34,333 nucleotides of DNA, taken from Candidatus Equadaptatus faecalis (GTDB lineage: Bacteria > Synergistota > Synergistia > Synergistales > Synergistaceae). Shown here piece after piece: positions 5,593-13,545 of this stretch. Both the position numbers and the translations under genes were made by a program. The notes under the pieces were generated by a model. The model saw nothing but the letters and a program-made list of their open reading frames with translations, searched no databases and had not been told where the DNA came from. The stretch's first letter is position 1. Each line of letters starts with the position of its first letter. Location of the stretch: the NCBI GenBank assembly GCA_018065065.1, contig JAGHTZ010000081.1, forward strand, positions 1 to 34,333, given 5' to 3'.

Positions 5593-6954
5593 TTACAGTC
5601 TGATTGAGTGCCATTCGTCGCCTTTGAAGCGGCGGATAAAGCAGACGCTGCGGAATATCCAGTCAAGCTGCATTGCAATCCATACGCCTATGACTCCCAT
5701 GCCAAACCAGCGCGCAAGCACGTAGCTGCCTCCGACTCTCGCAAGCCACATGGAAACTGAGGATATTATCAGGCAGTATTTGACGTCGTTTGCGGAACGG
5801 AGCGCGTTCGGCAGTACAAAGGAGGGCGTGTAGGTGAAGAATGTGCCTATGCCGTGTATCGCCGTTATTATCAATGCGAGTTTGTTTGCTTCGGCGGAGA
5901 CGTTGTATATTTTAAGCACCGGCCAGCTCAGCGCAAAGACAAGCAGCGTGGCAAGGCTGCAGTACACCGTGCTCATTTTCATCAGCCGTTTCGTGTAGAA
6001 ACGCACCTGCTCAATGTCAGCCGCGCCTGCACAGCGCGAAACAACCGTTACCATTGCGAGGCTGAGCGCTATTCCGGGCAGCACCTGATACAGTCCGAAG
6101 TTGTTGCCTATCGCGTTTGCGGCTATGGATGCCGTTCCGAATTCCGCGACGAGCGAGAGCAGGATAATTTTGCCGAAGTTGAACATAAAGCTTTCAAAAC
6201 CGTTCGGCACCCCTATGTAAAGAATGTTGTAGAGCATTTTTCTTTCTATTACGAAGCGGAACGGCAGAGAGATGTGCAGCGTTCTGTGCTGTCTGAGCAG
6301 GTAACGCAGGCATATAACGGCGCCTGCCATGCGTGAAACGAGCGTCGGAATCGCAACTCCGGCTGTTCCCATTTTAAAGCCGTAGACAAGCAGCGCATTG
6401 CCGAAGAGGTTTATGACGTTCATTACTACCGAAATCCTGAGCGACAGTTTCGAGTCGCTCTGGGCGCGGAAAACGGCAAATGCCGTGAGGAAGCAGGTCA
6501 TAAAGGGTACCGATGCGGAGGTTATAAGCAGGTACACGTCCGCCGACGAGCGGACGGCAGGCGTTATTTTTCCGAAGACGGAGTCAAGCAGGAAACTTCG
6601 CGAGGCGTACAGGAAGAGCGTAACCGCAAGCCCTGCCAAAGCTGTGACGATAAGCAGCTGGTTGACCGAGCGGCAGGCTTTCTGTTTGTTGTCCATGCCG
6701 AGATACTGACCGGCGACAACCGCCCCGCCCGCCGCCAAAGCGGCAAACATCTGCTGAATAAGTATAAATATGCTGTCTACAAGCGAAACGCCCGAAACCG
6801 CCGCTTCACCGGCATAGGAGACCATGATGGAGTCCAGCATGCCTACGGTTACGCCGAGCAGCTGTTCTAAAATAAGCGGAATGACAAGATTCCGTATGTC
6901 ACGTTTTGAAAAAAGGTAGCCCTGCGGGATTGAGTCTTCCAAAAACAGCGTCAT
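5593..6954 (-). CDS. MATE-family multidrug/Na+ efflux transporter
   Basis: A 453-residue inner-membrane protein with about 12 hydrophobic segments arranged as two six-helix halves, the length and pattern of MATE (NorM/DinF-like) antiporters that export drugs or metabolites using Na+ or H+ gradients. Family features include the early IPLILEQLLGVTVGMLDSIMVS segment (here shown only in part: LEQLLGVTVGMLD) and GQYLGM after the second helix. The start ATG at 6954 lies nine to ten bases after an AGGGGGGA ribosome binding site; a GTG at 6963 is in frame but touches that site. The gene stands alone on the minus strand, divergent from carD. The substrate cannot be predicted. Confidence 0.9.
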   Translation of the reverse strand: MTLFLEDSIPQGYLFSKRDIRNLVIPLILEQLLGVTVGMLDSIMVSYAGEAAVSGVSLVDSIFILIQQMFAALAAGGAVVAGQYLGMDNKQKACRSVNQLLIVTALAGLAVTLFLYASRSFLLDSVFGKITPAVRSSADVYLLITSASVPFMTCFLTAFAVFRAQSDSKLSLRISVVMNVINLFGNALLVYGFKMGTAGVAIPTLVSRMAGAVICLRYLLRQHRTLHISLPFRFVIERKMLYNILYIGVPNGFESFMFNFGKIILLSLVAEFGTASIAANAIGNNFGLYQVLPGIALSLAMVTVVSRCAGAADIEQVRFYTKRLMKMSTVYCSLATLLVFALSWPVLKIYNVSAEANKLALIITAIHGIGTFFTYTPSFVLPNALRSANDVKYCLIISSVSMWLARVGGSYVLARWFGMGVIGVWIAMQLDWIFRSVCFIRRFKGDEWHSIRL

Positions 6955-7066
6955 CTGTGCCACTCCCCCCTTCGTCTGTTTTTCTCAATGTCTGCATTAT
7001 AGTCCAAAAACTTTGCCGCGAAATCGTATTTTTTACTTATTTTTTGGGAAAATTCTGCCTCCGCGT

Positions 7067-7095
7067 TTGAAAATTTTACCGAAATGGGTTAATAT
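7067..7095 (+). promoter_or_regulatory. Promoter of carD-like gene
   Basis: TTGAAA at 7067-7072 and TAATAT at 7090-7095 are spaced by exactly 17 bases, giving a strong sigma70-type promoter and a leader of about 65 bases before the start codon at 7167. Confidence 0.7.
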
Positions 7096-7166
7096 ATCAT
7101 TGTACGGACTGTTGCCATCCGCGCCGCACAGCGTGTCCGCAAAACCAGAACAGCCAGGGTGAAATT

Positions 7167-7685
7167 ATGTCAGATACCGAAACATCAGAAATCAAGTTCT
7201 CCGCCGGCGAAATCGTTTTATACCGCCGTTACGGAGTGTGCAGAGTCAGTTCCACAGAAGAACGGACTTTCGGGGATTCGCAGAAGCTTTACTATACGCT
7301 TGAACCTGTTTTCGTTGCCAAGACAACAAAGTTTTACGTCCCTGCAGACGCAGACGGTCTGGATCTGCTGATACGCAGGATTTTTGACGAAAAACAGCTC
7401 ACAGCTGCCGTGAACTGCGCAAAAGATGAACCGCTGCAGTGGATAGACAGCGCCAAGGAGCGGCTTGCCAGCTTTGAAGAGCTGATGAAGACAGGCACTC
7501 TTGCCGATATGGTGCGTCTTGCACGGGCGCTCAGGGAACATAAGCTGCGTCAGAAAAAATTGGGCAGACACTTTATTGACTGTGACAGAAGAATTCTTGC
7601 CGCGGCTGAGAAGCTTGCTTCCGACGAACTGGTTTATGTTCTCGGAATAGACAGGGACGAAGCGTTTGACAGGATATACGATTAG
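7167..7685 (+). CDS. CarD/CdnL-family RNA polymerase-binding regulator
   Basis: A 172-residue CarD-family protein. Residues 10-70 form the Tudor-like RNA polymerase interaction domain (FSAGEIVLYRRYGVCRV..., KLYYTLEPVF..., KFYVPADADG), which binds the beta subunit. Residues 75-170 form the helical DNA-contacting domain. Members such as mycobacterial CarD and myxobacterial CdnL stabilise open promoter complexes, often at rRNA and housekeeping genes. The start at 7167 follows AGGGTGA with short spacing; an out-of-frame ATG at 7159 gives no conserved protein. The gene is a single transcription unit with its own promoter (7067-7095) and a strong terminator. It differs from Mfd or UvrB, which share only the first domain. 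Confidence 0.88.
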   Translation: MSDTETSEIKFSAGEIVLYRRYGVCRVSSTEERTFGDSQKLYYTLEPVFVAKTTKFYVPADADGLDLLIRRIFDEKQLTAAVNCAKDEPLQWIDSAKERLASFEELMKTGTLADMVRLARALREHKLRQKKLGRHFIDCDRRILAAAEKLASDELVYVLGIDRDEAFDRIYD

Positions 7686-7697
7686 AAAAAAGACAGC

Positions 7698-7732
7698 AAA
7701 ATATCCCCCGTTTCGGGGGATATTTTTATTTT
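7698..7732. terminator. Bidirectional terminator between convergent genes
   Basis: ATATCCCCCG and CGGGGGATAT pair perfectly across TTT, with an A-rich 5' flank and T-rich 3' flank. It can end carD on the plus strand and the thioredoxin-like gene on the minus strand. Confidence 0.88.
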
Positions 7733-7741
7733 AGGGCAGTT

Positions 7742-8095
7742 TTATTCCGTTATATTTCCAAATATTTTGATTATATCCTGTGTTTTTAGCAGTCTGCCGG
7801 CAGAAACAAGTTTTTCGTTGATTACAAGCCCCGGCATTGACATTGCACCGTAGCCGACTATCTTTTTCATGTCTGTTTCAAAGCCGGGCTGAATTTCAAG
7901 TCCGAGGGCTGAAACTGCTTCTTTCACGCGTTCAAGCAGCGTGTGGCAGTTTGTGCAGCCGTCAGCACCGAGTACGGTGATGCTTTTAATTTTTCCCGAC
8001 ACCGCCTCGGATACCGTTTCCGCTGCTTTTTCGCATGAACAGCAGCACGACGGCTCATTTTTCTTTCCAAGTTTAAATCCGAACATATCAGTCAC
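7742..8095 (-). CDS. Thioredoxin-like redox-active disulfide protein
   Basis: A 117-residue small thioredoxin-fold protein of the glutaredoxin-like type often encoded beside ArsP-type permeases. After a cysteine cluster near the N-terminus (SCCCSCEK, C17, C18, C19, C21) the fold begins at residue 36 (KSITVLGADGCTNCHTL) with the redox pair C47 and C50. The cis-proline loop is seen in MSMPGLVIN. There is no signal peptide, so it acts in the cytosol. AAAGGAG lies nine bases upstream of the ATG at 8095. In related operons this gene adjoins the permease and CcdA; here an AraC-cupin pair separates it from them. The extra cysteines could bind a metal ion or metalloid. Redox function is well supported, partners are inferred. 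Confidence 0.82.
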   Translation of the reverse strand: MTDMFGFKLGKKNEPSCCCSCEKAAETVSEAVSGKIKSITVLGADGCTNCHTLLERVKEAVSALGLEIQPGFETDMKKIVGYGAMSMPGLVINEKLVSAGRLLKTQDIIKIFGNITE

Positions 8096-8135
8096 TCCTT
8101 TTGTATGAATTTATAGTTCTGTCTTTTTCAAAGCG

Positions 8136-8525
8136 TTAGCATAAAGAGGGTATGAACTTTGCAAATAAAAACAAACCTTCTTTTCCGGCCTTTACTTCAT
8201 GTGGTACCTTTTCAGGCATTATAGAAATCACTCCCATTTCATACTTAATTTCCACACCATTGTTTATACAAATCCCATCTCCAGCAATAACTTCATGTGT
8301 CTCAAGCTGTGTCTCATGAGTATGGTTGTCAATTGCCTTGCCTGGTGCAATTCTTACAAGGTGATAACTAAATTTTCCATTGGTATCCTTAGCTGTAACA
8401 ATATGCTTAAGTTCAACACCTTCGAATGTGGGATGCTTTGACCAATTAATATGATCAAAAGCTGCTTCACCCCCAACAAGTACCAATCTTCCTTTGTTAA
8501 ATGCCTCAAACACTTCACTACTCAT
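8136..8525 (-). CDS. Single-domain cupin protein
   Basis: A 129-residue cupin. Motif 1 is complete: HTHETQLETHEVIAGDG has the two histidines, the glutamate and the glycine of G(X)5HXH(X)3-4E(X)6G. Motif 2 is PEKVPHEVKAG with the third histidine. These residues bind a divalent metal in a small beta-barrel. Stand-alone cupins of this size act as isomerases, dioxygenases or small-molecule sensors, and the substrate cannot be read from sequence. GGGAGG precedes the ATG at 8525 by eight bases. It lies 47 bases downstream of the AraC-family regulator in the same direction and is probably its target. Both genes are far AT-richer than the thiol operon around them, pointing to later insertion. Confidence 0.8.
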   Translation of the reverse strand: MSSEVFEAFNKGRLVLVGGEAAFDHINWSKHPTFEGVELKHIVTAKDTNGKFSYHLVRIAPGKAIDNHTHETQLETHEVIAGDGICINNGVEIKYEMGVISIMPEKVPHEVKAGKEGLFLFAKFIPSLC

Positions 8526-8572
8526 AATATTGTCCTCCCTTTATTTGAGTGTAGACCAACTTTACGATGGTT

Positions 8573-9181
8573 CTAATTATTTGCCTTGGATATAATTGCG
8601 GAATTAATATATTCTTTAGGAGAAATTCCTACTTGTCTCTTAAACACTCGGCAGAGATGGCTTTGATCGTAAAATCCAAGTGCCGTTGCAACATCAACTA
8701 CTTTCATTCCGTAAAGTAATAATTCTTGCGCTTTTCTAATTCGGCACTGTAACTGAAATTTATGCGGAGTCAAGCCATTTTCTTCTGAAAATTTTCTAAT
8801 CATATGATACTTGCTTATATGAACTTTTTCAGACATTTGTGCAATATTTATGTCAACTTCTGGATTTCCAATAATATGCTTTCTTATTATGTCCAAATCT
8901 CTTTCAATATCATCCTCTCGAGGAACACAAATGCTTATCATAGAATATCTATCTGAAATAGGTTCTATAGAATGAGGTAAATTCAGTGCTACAGAAAACA
9001 CTTCACCTTCACAACAAATAAAATCTTCATGGTCAATAATAATCTTTACTGTTCCTTTTGTGACAATACCTAGTATGTAATGTCCGGTATGTGTATGTTC
9101 TGGATATGAAATGTTTACCTCTTCAAAACTTACTGTTTCCATTGTTGTCGATATATCTTTTATGAATTCTAGTTTATTCAT
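8573..9181 (-). CDS. AraC-family regulator with N-terminal cupin sensor
   Basis: A 202-residue AraC/XylS-type activator. Residues 15-90 are a compact cupin ligand-binding domain (ISYPEHTHTGHYILGIV..., then LPHSIEPIS). Residues 105-197 hold the two helix-turn-helix motifs: INIAQMSEKVHISKYHMIRK and VVDVATALGFYDQSHLCRVF, followed by the conserved VGISPKEY. It is shorter than the usual 260-300 residues because the sensor domain is reduced, not because the end is cut. AAGGGA precedes the ATG at 9181. The neighbouring cupin gene downstream suggests a two-gene regulator-enzyme unit. Low G+C content compared with the flanking thiol-redox genes suggests acquisition by transfer. Confidence 0.85.
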   Translation of the reverse strand: MNKLEFIKDISTTMETVSFEEVNISYPEHTHTGHYILGIVTKGTVKIIIDHEDFICCEGEVFSVALNLPHSIEPISDRYSMISICVPREDDIERDLDIIRKHIIGNPEVDINIAQMSEKVHISKYHMIRKFSEENGLTPHKFQLQCRIRKAQELLLYGMKVVDVATALGFYDQSHLCRVFKRQVGISPKEYINSAIISKANN

Positions 9182-9228
9182 TTATGTTTCCCTTACTTGT
9201 AAAATTGGATTTGTCAAAAAAAGTGCAG

Positions 9229-9918
9229 TTAAAATGCGAGGTAAAGCATGTATATTCCGGTTATCAAAATTGCAAAACCGGCAGCACAGTTGAACAGCTT
9301 TGAAAACGTTTTGTAACGGCTGCTTGCGCTGAGCTTCTGTGCAAAACCGAGCGAGGTGCCTGCAAGCACCGCCAGAAAGCCGTGTCCCAGCGCGTAAAAC
9401 AGCATAAGCACCGTTCCGCGCACAATACTGCCTTCCGCCGCAATTACCGACAAAAGCGCTATCAGCACTGGCGTAGAGCAGGGTGAGGAGAATATTCCGG
9501 CAAGAATTCCGGCGGCAAACGCCCCCGCACAGCCCGTCAGCCTGCTTTTTGAAACCAGGTTGAGCGAGGGGATAAAATTTGCAATTCCCCAGATCTGAAA
9601 CGCCATCGCAAACATGAGCAGCGCAAGAAATATCAGCCAGCCGCGCGAATAAATGCCGAGCAGTTTTCCGGCAGACACGGCTATTAACGCCATAATGACA
9701 AAGGAAACGGCGCTTCCGAGCGCGAAAACGAGCGAAAGCAGCAGTGCTTTTCTGCCGTTTCTTTCCGCAGTGCCGCCGACGTACGCGATTATAAGCGGAA
9801 TTGAGGGCAGCGAGCACGGCATAAGCGAGGCAAGCACCCCGGCAAAAAGCGCCGAGACCGGAGCAAGCCACGCATTTGCCGAAACAGTTTCCGCAAGCCG
9901 TTCAAGCAGGGCTTCCAT
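9229..9918 (-). CDS. CcdA/DsbD-type transmembrane electron carrier
   Basis: A 229-residue membrane protein with six hydrophobic segments and the two paired cysteines of the CcdA/DsbD core: MPCSLPSIPLI in the first helix and SSPCSTPVLIALL in the fourth. Each is followed by prolines, as in the family. It would take electrons from a cytosolic thioredoxin and pass them to an exported thiol protein, very likely the signal-peptide thioredoxin just upstream. The start ATG shares one base with that gene's stop (TAATG at 9920-9916), so translation is coupled. A second long frame overlaps on the same strand but lacks family motifs and is rejected. Downstream genes (AraC, cupin) are probably later additions. 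Confidence 0.88.
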   Translation of the reverse strand: MEALLERLAETVSANAWLAPVSALFAGVLASLMPCSLPSIPLIIAYVGGTAERNGRKALLLSLVFALGSAVSFVIMALIAVSAGKLLGIYSRGWLIFLALLMFAMAFQIWGIANFIPSLNLVSKSRLTGCAGAFAAGILAGIFSSPCSTPVLIALLSVIAAEGSIVRGTVLMLFYALGHGFLAVLAGTSLGFAQKLSASSRYKTFSKLFNCAAGFAILITGIYMLYLAF

Positions 9919-10409
9919 TATTTCACGCCAAGCTCCTTAAGAATTTCATCAAAGTCCGCTTCGGAAAGTCCTCCCTGGTGCGCGGTAAGCGCATGCTTTC
10001 CGTCTTTGCCTTCGTACATGAGAAATTTGAATTTCTTTGCCAGTTTTTCGGACGGTACAAAGGGCTTTCCTTCCGCAGTGAAGAAGAACTGCGTGGGTAT
10101 GACCTGAAGCGGCATATCGCCCGCCGCTTTGCGGTGTTTCCAGACATCGGCAAATTTGATGAACGCCCTGCCTTTGTATTTTGCGTTCGTTTTCTCAAGC
10201 GCAGGGTACATTTTTCTGCAGGGTCCGCAGCCTTCAGAGCCGTAATCGGCAATAACGGGCAGTCCCGTTTTCAGCAGTTTTTCAAAGTTCAGCGCTTCTT
10301 TCGTTTCAAGCGAGAAATCGTAAGCCGGTTTCTCTGCCGCAAAGATGCTTCCGCAGAAATATCCGGCCATAAGCGCAGTTAAAATTATCGCGTAAAACGT
10401 TTTCTTCAT
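9918..10409 (-). CDS. Exported thioredoxin-family protein
   Basis: A 163-residue protein with a signal peptide (MKKTFYAIILTALMAGYF..., likely cut after FAA at residue 25) and a thioredoxin fold with the CGPC active site at C61-C64 (SEGCGPCRKMYP). The cis-proline segment is VIPTQFFF. It is expected to work outside the inner membrane, reduced by the CcdA-like protein encoded next. The start at 10409 is favoured: AGGAG lies eight bases upstream and the signal peptide begins here, whereas longer frames run into the permease gene. Spacing to the permease stop is about 12 bases and to ccdA a one-base overlap, so the four genes from arsR form one operon. Substrates may be heme-protein apocysteines or metalloid-damaged thiols. 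Confidence 0.88.
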   Translation of the reverse strand: MKKTFYAIILTALMAGYFCGSIFAAEKPAYDFSLETKEALNFEKLLKTGLPVIADYGSEGCGPCRKMYPALEKTNAKYKGRAFIKFADVWKHRKAAGDMPLQVIPTQFFFTAEGKPFVPSEKLAKKFKFLMYEGKDGKHALTAHQGGLSEADFDEILKELGVK

Positions 10410-10420
10410 TCTCTCATCTC

Positions 10421-11413
10421 CTATAAAAGTTTTTGAACAGCGTTGAAAATGTATCCGGAGGCAATAATTCCGATTGTGCATATCGCAACGAAAACAGCCA
10501 GCAGCTTGGGCTTTACAGCCTTGCGCAGCATAATGAGCGAAGGCAGGGAAAGCGTCGTAACCGCCATCATAAAGGAAAGCACAACACCGAGCAATGCCCC
10601 TTTGGCAAGCAGGGCTTCGGCAATCGGAATTGTGCCGAATACGTCGGCATACATCGGAATACCGACAAGCGCCGCCAGAATTACGCCGAACGGATTTCTG
10701 CTGCCGAGAAGCCGTACTACAAATTCTTCCGGAATCCAGTTGTGGATAAAGGCGCCGATCGCAACCCCCGCCAGAACGTACGGCAAAAGTCTTTTTGCCG
10801 TTGCGGACGTCTGCTCCGCGGCGAAATCAAGCCTGTCCGAAAAACGCAGCTCTGCCTGAGCAGTTTCAAAGATTTTTGCGTTGCGTATGCAGTCCTCCAC
10901 TTCGTTTTCAAGCTTCAGAAATCCCATAAGGGCACCTCCGCAGACTGCGATGACAAGCCCTGAAAGCACGTACAGAAGCGAGATTTTCCAGCCGAAAACC
11001 GAGGCAAGCAGAACCAGCGAGCCCAAATCAACCATCGGCGAAGAAATCAGGAACGAAAAGGTGACGGACAACGGCAGTCCGGCGCTTGTAAAGCCTATGA
11101 AAATCGGGATGGACGAGCAGGAGCAGAACGGCGTAACCGTGCCGAGCAGAGCCGCGCAGAGGCTTGCCGTAAAACCGCCGAAACGGCTTAATATCCGTCT
11201 GCTTCTTTCAGGCGGAAAATAGCTCTGTATGAGCGAGATAACGAAAATCAGCGTGCAGAGAAGAAGCAGAATTTTTATGCTGTCGTAAACAAAAAAGCGC
11301 AGACTGCCGCCAAGCCGTCCGCTTACGTCAATCCCGCAGACGGCAAGCAGACGCGCGGCAAGCGCGTCCAGCCACTCCATTTTAAGCAGCTGATTTTGGA
11401 TAAAAAGCCACAT
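10421..11413 (-). CDS. ArsP/DUF318-type permease
   Basis: A 330-residue membrane protein with about eight hydrophobic segments in two repeats joined by a charged loop (about residues 170-200). The hallmark TPFCSCSSIP segment carries C97 and C99, followed by FTSAGLPLSVTFSFL and SSPMVD, typical of the permease family that includes ArsP, an exporter of trivalent organoarsenicals. Uncharacterised relatives are also often next to ArsR and thioredoxin-like genes, as here. It starts two bases after the arsR stop. The cysteine pair could bind arsenic, mercury or another thiophilic substrate. The family is clear; the substrate is inferred from neighbours and not fixed. Confidence 0.87.
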   Translation of the reverse strand: MWLFIQNQLLKMEWLDALAARLLAVCGIDVSGRLGGSLRFFVYDSIKILLLLCTLIFVISLIQSYFPPERSRRILSRFGGFTASLCAALLGTVTPFCSCSSIPIFIGFTSAGLPLSVTFSFLISSPMVDLGSLVLLASVFGWKISLLYVLSGLVIAVCGGALMGFLKLENEVEDCIRNAKIFETAQAELRFSDRLDFAAEQTSATAKRLLPYVLAGVAIGAFIHNWIPEEFVVRLLGSRNPFGVILAALVGIPMYADVFGTIPIAEALLAKGALLGVVLSFMMAVTTLSLPSLIMLRKAVKPKLLAVFVAICTIGIIASGYIFNAVQKLL

Positions 11414-11415
11414 AT

Positions 11416-11691
11416 TTATTCCCCCTCAAACGTATCGAGTATTGCGCGCGCCGCTTCAAATCCTTCGCGCGCCAGCGAATAGTGCATCCATTTGCCCTTC
11501 TTGCATCCGTTCACAACACCTGAATCGCAAAGGATTTTCATGTGGTGCGAAAGCGTAGGCTGAGATATCTGAAGCTCTTCAAGCAGTTTGCAGGCGCACT
11601 TTTCGCCGTCTGTCAGCTGCCGTAAAATTTTTACCCTGTTTTCGTCACAGAAAGCCTTGAATACCTCTGCCATCCTTTTGTCGTCTGTCAT
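11416..11691 (-). CDS. ArsR/SmtB-family metal-responsive repressor
   Basis: A 91-residue winged-helix repressor. The helix-turn-helix is at about residues 37-56 (EELQISQPTLSHHMKIL), and just before the recognition helices EKCACKLL (C32, C34) matches the ELCVCDL metal-sensing box of ArsR. Extra cysteines C15, C55 and C63 could complete a thiolate site. The start at 11691 follows AAAGGA by nine bases. An in-frame ATG at 11745 lies upstream of the -10 box and of the predicted transcription start, so it cannot be used. The gene heads the permease-thioredoxin-CcdA operon and its product probably binds the palindrome over the promoter, falling off when As(III) or another soft metal binds. Confidence 0.9.
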   Translation of the reverse strand: MTDDKRMAEVFKAFCDENRVKILRQLTDGEKCACKLLEELQISQPTLSHHMKILCDSGVVNGCKKGKWMHYSLAREGFEAARAILDTFEGE

Positions 11692-11724
11692 CTCTTTCAG
11701 TCCTTTCAAATTATCGTATGGTTT

Positions 11725-11756
11725 ATTATATTGATATATTGCCATTTGTCAATATA
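11725..11756 (-). promoter_or_regulatory. arsR operon promoter and probable ArsR operator
   Basis: On the minus strand a consensus TTGACA (11752-11747) and TATAAT (11730-11725) are spaced by 16 bases. An inverted repeat TATATTGA (11727-11734) and TCAATATA (11749-11756), 14 bases apart, overlays both boxes. Its TTGA/TCAA arms resemble ArsR/SmtB operators. This arrangement predicts tight autorepression. Confidence 0.75.
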
Positions 11757-11797
11757 TTATTTTACTGATCTTTCTCTCTGTCTTTTATCTTATAAGC

Positions 11798-11823
11798 TAT
11801 AATTGAACACGGAAAACCGGAGG
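11798..11823 (+). promoter_or_regulatory. -10 box and ribosome binding site of 5'-nucleotidase gene
   Basis: TATAAT at 11798-11803 is followed by GGAGG at 11819-11823, eight bases before the ATG at 11832. No convincing -35 is seen. The promoter is back to back with that of arsR. Confidence 0.5.
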
Positions 11824-11831
11824 CGGTTTAA

Positions 11832-13502
11832 ATGAAAATCATAAGACGCTTTGCCGCGGCACTCATATTACTTATTATTCTATGCACAGCTGCTTTCAGC
11901 GGCGAAAAAAGCAAAGATATTGTTATACTGTACACAAACGACGTTCACAGCGCCGTTGACACCAACATAGGCTATGCCGGAATTACGGCAATGAAAAAAG
12001 AGCTCAGGGAGCAGAACAAGTACGTCCTTCTCGTGGACAGCGGCGACATCATACAGGGCGATCCTCTCTGCACCCTTTCAAAAGGCACGGACATTGTCGA
12101 TATATTCAATCGTGCAGGTTACGATTACATGACGCTCGGCAATCATGAATTTGACTACGGACTCGAACAGCTTTCAAATTTTCTGGACAGGCTGAACGTG
12201 CAGTGCCTAAACTGCAACATAACGTACTCCGGAACAAAAACAAACGCGCTGGCAAAAACAAAGCCGTACGCAATAAAACAGCTCGGCGGCAAAAAGCTTG
12301 CCTTTATCGGCGTTACGACGCCGGATACGTACACTTCAACAAGACCCGTTTTCTTCAAAGAAAACGGCAAAACCGTCTACAGCTTCTTCGGCGGAAGACG
12401 CGCGTCGGTCGAAGGGCTTGCAAAAACCGTTCAGGAATACGTCAACGAATGCCGGCGGAAGGGCGCGGATTACGTTATAGTGCTTTCCCATCTCGGCGAC
12501 AGCGAAAGCAAATTCAACTCACGCCTGCTGATTCGGAACAGTTACGGCATAGACGTTGTGCTTGACGGACACGACCACCACGTTATTCCGCATGAAATCT
12601 GCAAAAACAGGGACAACAAAGACGTGCTGCTGACCTCGACAGGAACACGTTTTGCAAACGCCGGAAAACTCACGTTAACGCCGGAAGGAAAATTCAGTTC
12701 GGAGCTTGTCAGCAGTTACGCAGGCAAAGACAGTGGCGTTGCTGGTTATATCGCCGCGCTGCGCAAAAAGCTGGAAGAACGTCTTTCAAAAAAGATCGGA
12801 CATACTGCCTTTGAACTTTCCGACAAAGACGACGGCGGAATAAGACTTGTAAGAAACCGCGAAACAGGGCTCGGCAATCTCTGCGCCGACGCTCTGAGAG
12901 CCGCCGGCAACACGGACATGGCAGTTGTGAACGGCGGAGGCATACGAAATCCAATTCCCGCCGGAGACGTAACGCTCAATACGTTGTTTCGCGTTTTTCC
13001 GTTTGACGGCCGAGTCTGCGCGGTAAAAATCAGCGGAAAAACCCTGCTTGACGTGCTTGAGTTTTCCTGCAGCCAAATGAAAAAGGAATACAAAAAAGAC
13101 GGCAGTGCTGCCGGTGAATTCGGCGGCTTTCTGAGCGTTTCGGGAGTCAGTTTTTGCGTTGACCTTTCTGTTCCATCACCTGTTATCGCAGACGAGGACA
13201 GAACTTTCAGGGAAATATCGGGCAAAAGACGCGTGTACAACGTATGGCTCACAGACAAAAGCGGCAGAAAAATCAGAAAACTGGACGAAAACGGCGAATA
13301 CAGCATGGCTGGCACCGACTATCTGCTGTCAGGCGGAGGAAACGGCTACTCAATGCTTGCAAACTGCACACCTCTCCCCTGTGAGATCATGAGCGACTGC
13401 GATGCTTTGAAAAAATACATGACAGAAACTCTCGGCGGCGAAATTCCTAAACGCTATAAGACTCCCGAAGACAGAATTAAGATAACGTACGGCAGGGAAT
13501 AA
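11832..13502 (+). CDS. Secreted 5'-nucleotidase / UDP-sugar hydrolase
   Basis: A 556-residue exported phosphoesterase. A signal peptide spans residues 1-24. The metallophosphatase domain (about 28-290) has all metal motifs: LYTNDVHS (D37, H39), DSGDIIQGD, LGNHEFDYG, SHLGD and DGHDHH. The C-terminal substrate domain (about 320-545) has NGGGIRNPIPAGDVT and GGNGYSML. The family removes phosphate from extracellular nucleotides and splits UDP-sugars, for nucleoside salvage in the periplasm or outside the cell. The GGAGG ribosome binding site and signal peptide fix the start. There is no lipobox or C-terminal anchor, so it is likely soluble. It is a single gene with its own promoter and terminator, divergent from arsR. 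Confidence 0.92.
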   Translation: MKIIRRFAAALILLIILCTAAFSGEKSKDIVILYTNDVHSAVDTNIGYAGITAMKKELREQNKYVLLVDSGDIIQGDPLCTLSKGTDIVDIFNRAGYDYMTLGNHEFDYGLEQLSNFLDRLNVQCLNCNITYSGTKTNALAKTKPYAIKQLGGKKLAFIGVTTPDTYTSTRPVFFKENGKTVYSFFGGRRASVEGLAKTVQEYVNECRRKGADYVIVLSHLGDSESKFNSRLLIRNSYGIDVVLDGHDHHVIPHEICKNRDNKDVLLTSTGTRFANAGKLTLTPEGKFSSELVSSYAGKDSGVAGYIAALRKKLEERLSKKIGHTAFELSDKDDGGIRLVRNRETGLGNLCADALRAAGNTDMAVVNGGGIRNPIPAGDVTLNTLFRVFPFDGRVCAVKISGKTLLDVLEFSCSQMKKEYKKDGSAAGEFGGFLSVSGVSFCVDLSVPSPVIADEDRTFREISGKRRVYNVWLTDKSGRKIRKLDENGEYSMAGTDYLLSGGGNGYSMLANCTPLPCEIMSDCDALKKYMTETLGGEIPKRYKTPEDRIKITYGRE

Positions 13503-13545
13503 ATCTCAGACGTACTGTTATACCGAAAATACAGAATTTTTTACA

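Noticed and set aside
9182-9871. Second 229-residue frame overlapping ccdA on the same strand
   Set aside because: It is the out-of-frame reading of the ccdA gene; it is arginine- and cysteine-rich with no membrane pattern.
11692-11745. Longer ArsR beginning at ATG 11745
   Set aside because: That codon lies within the promoter, upstream of the -10 box, and has no ribosome binding site.
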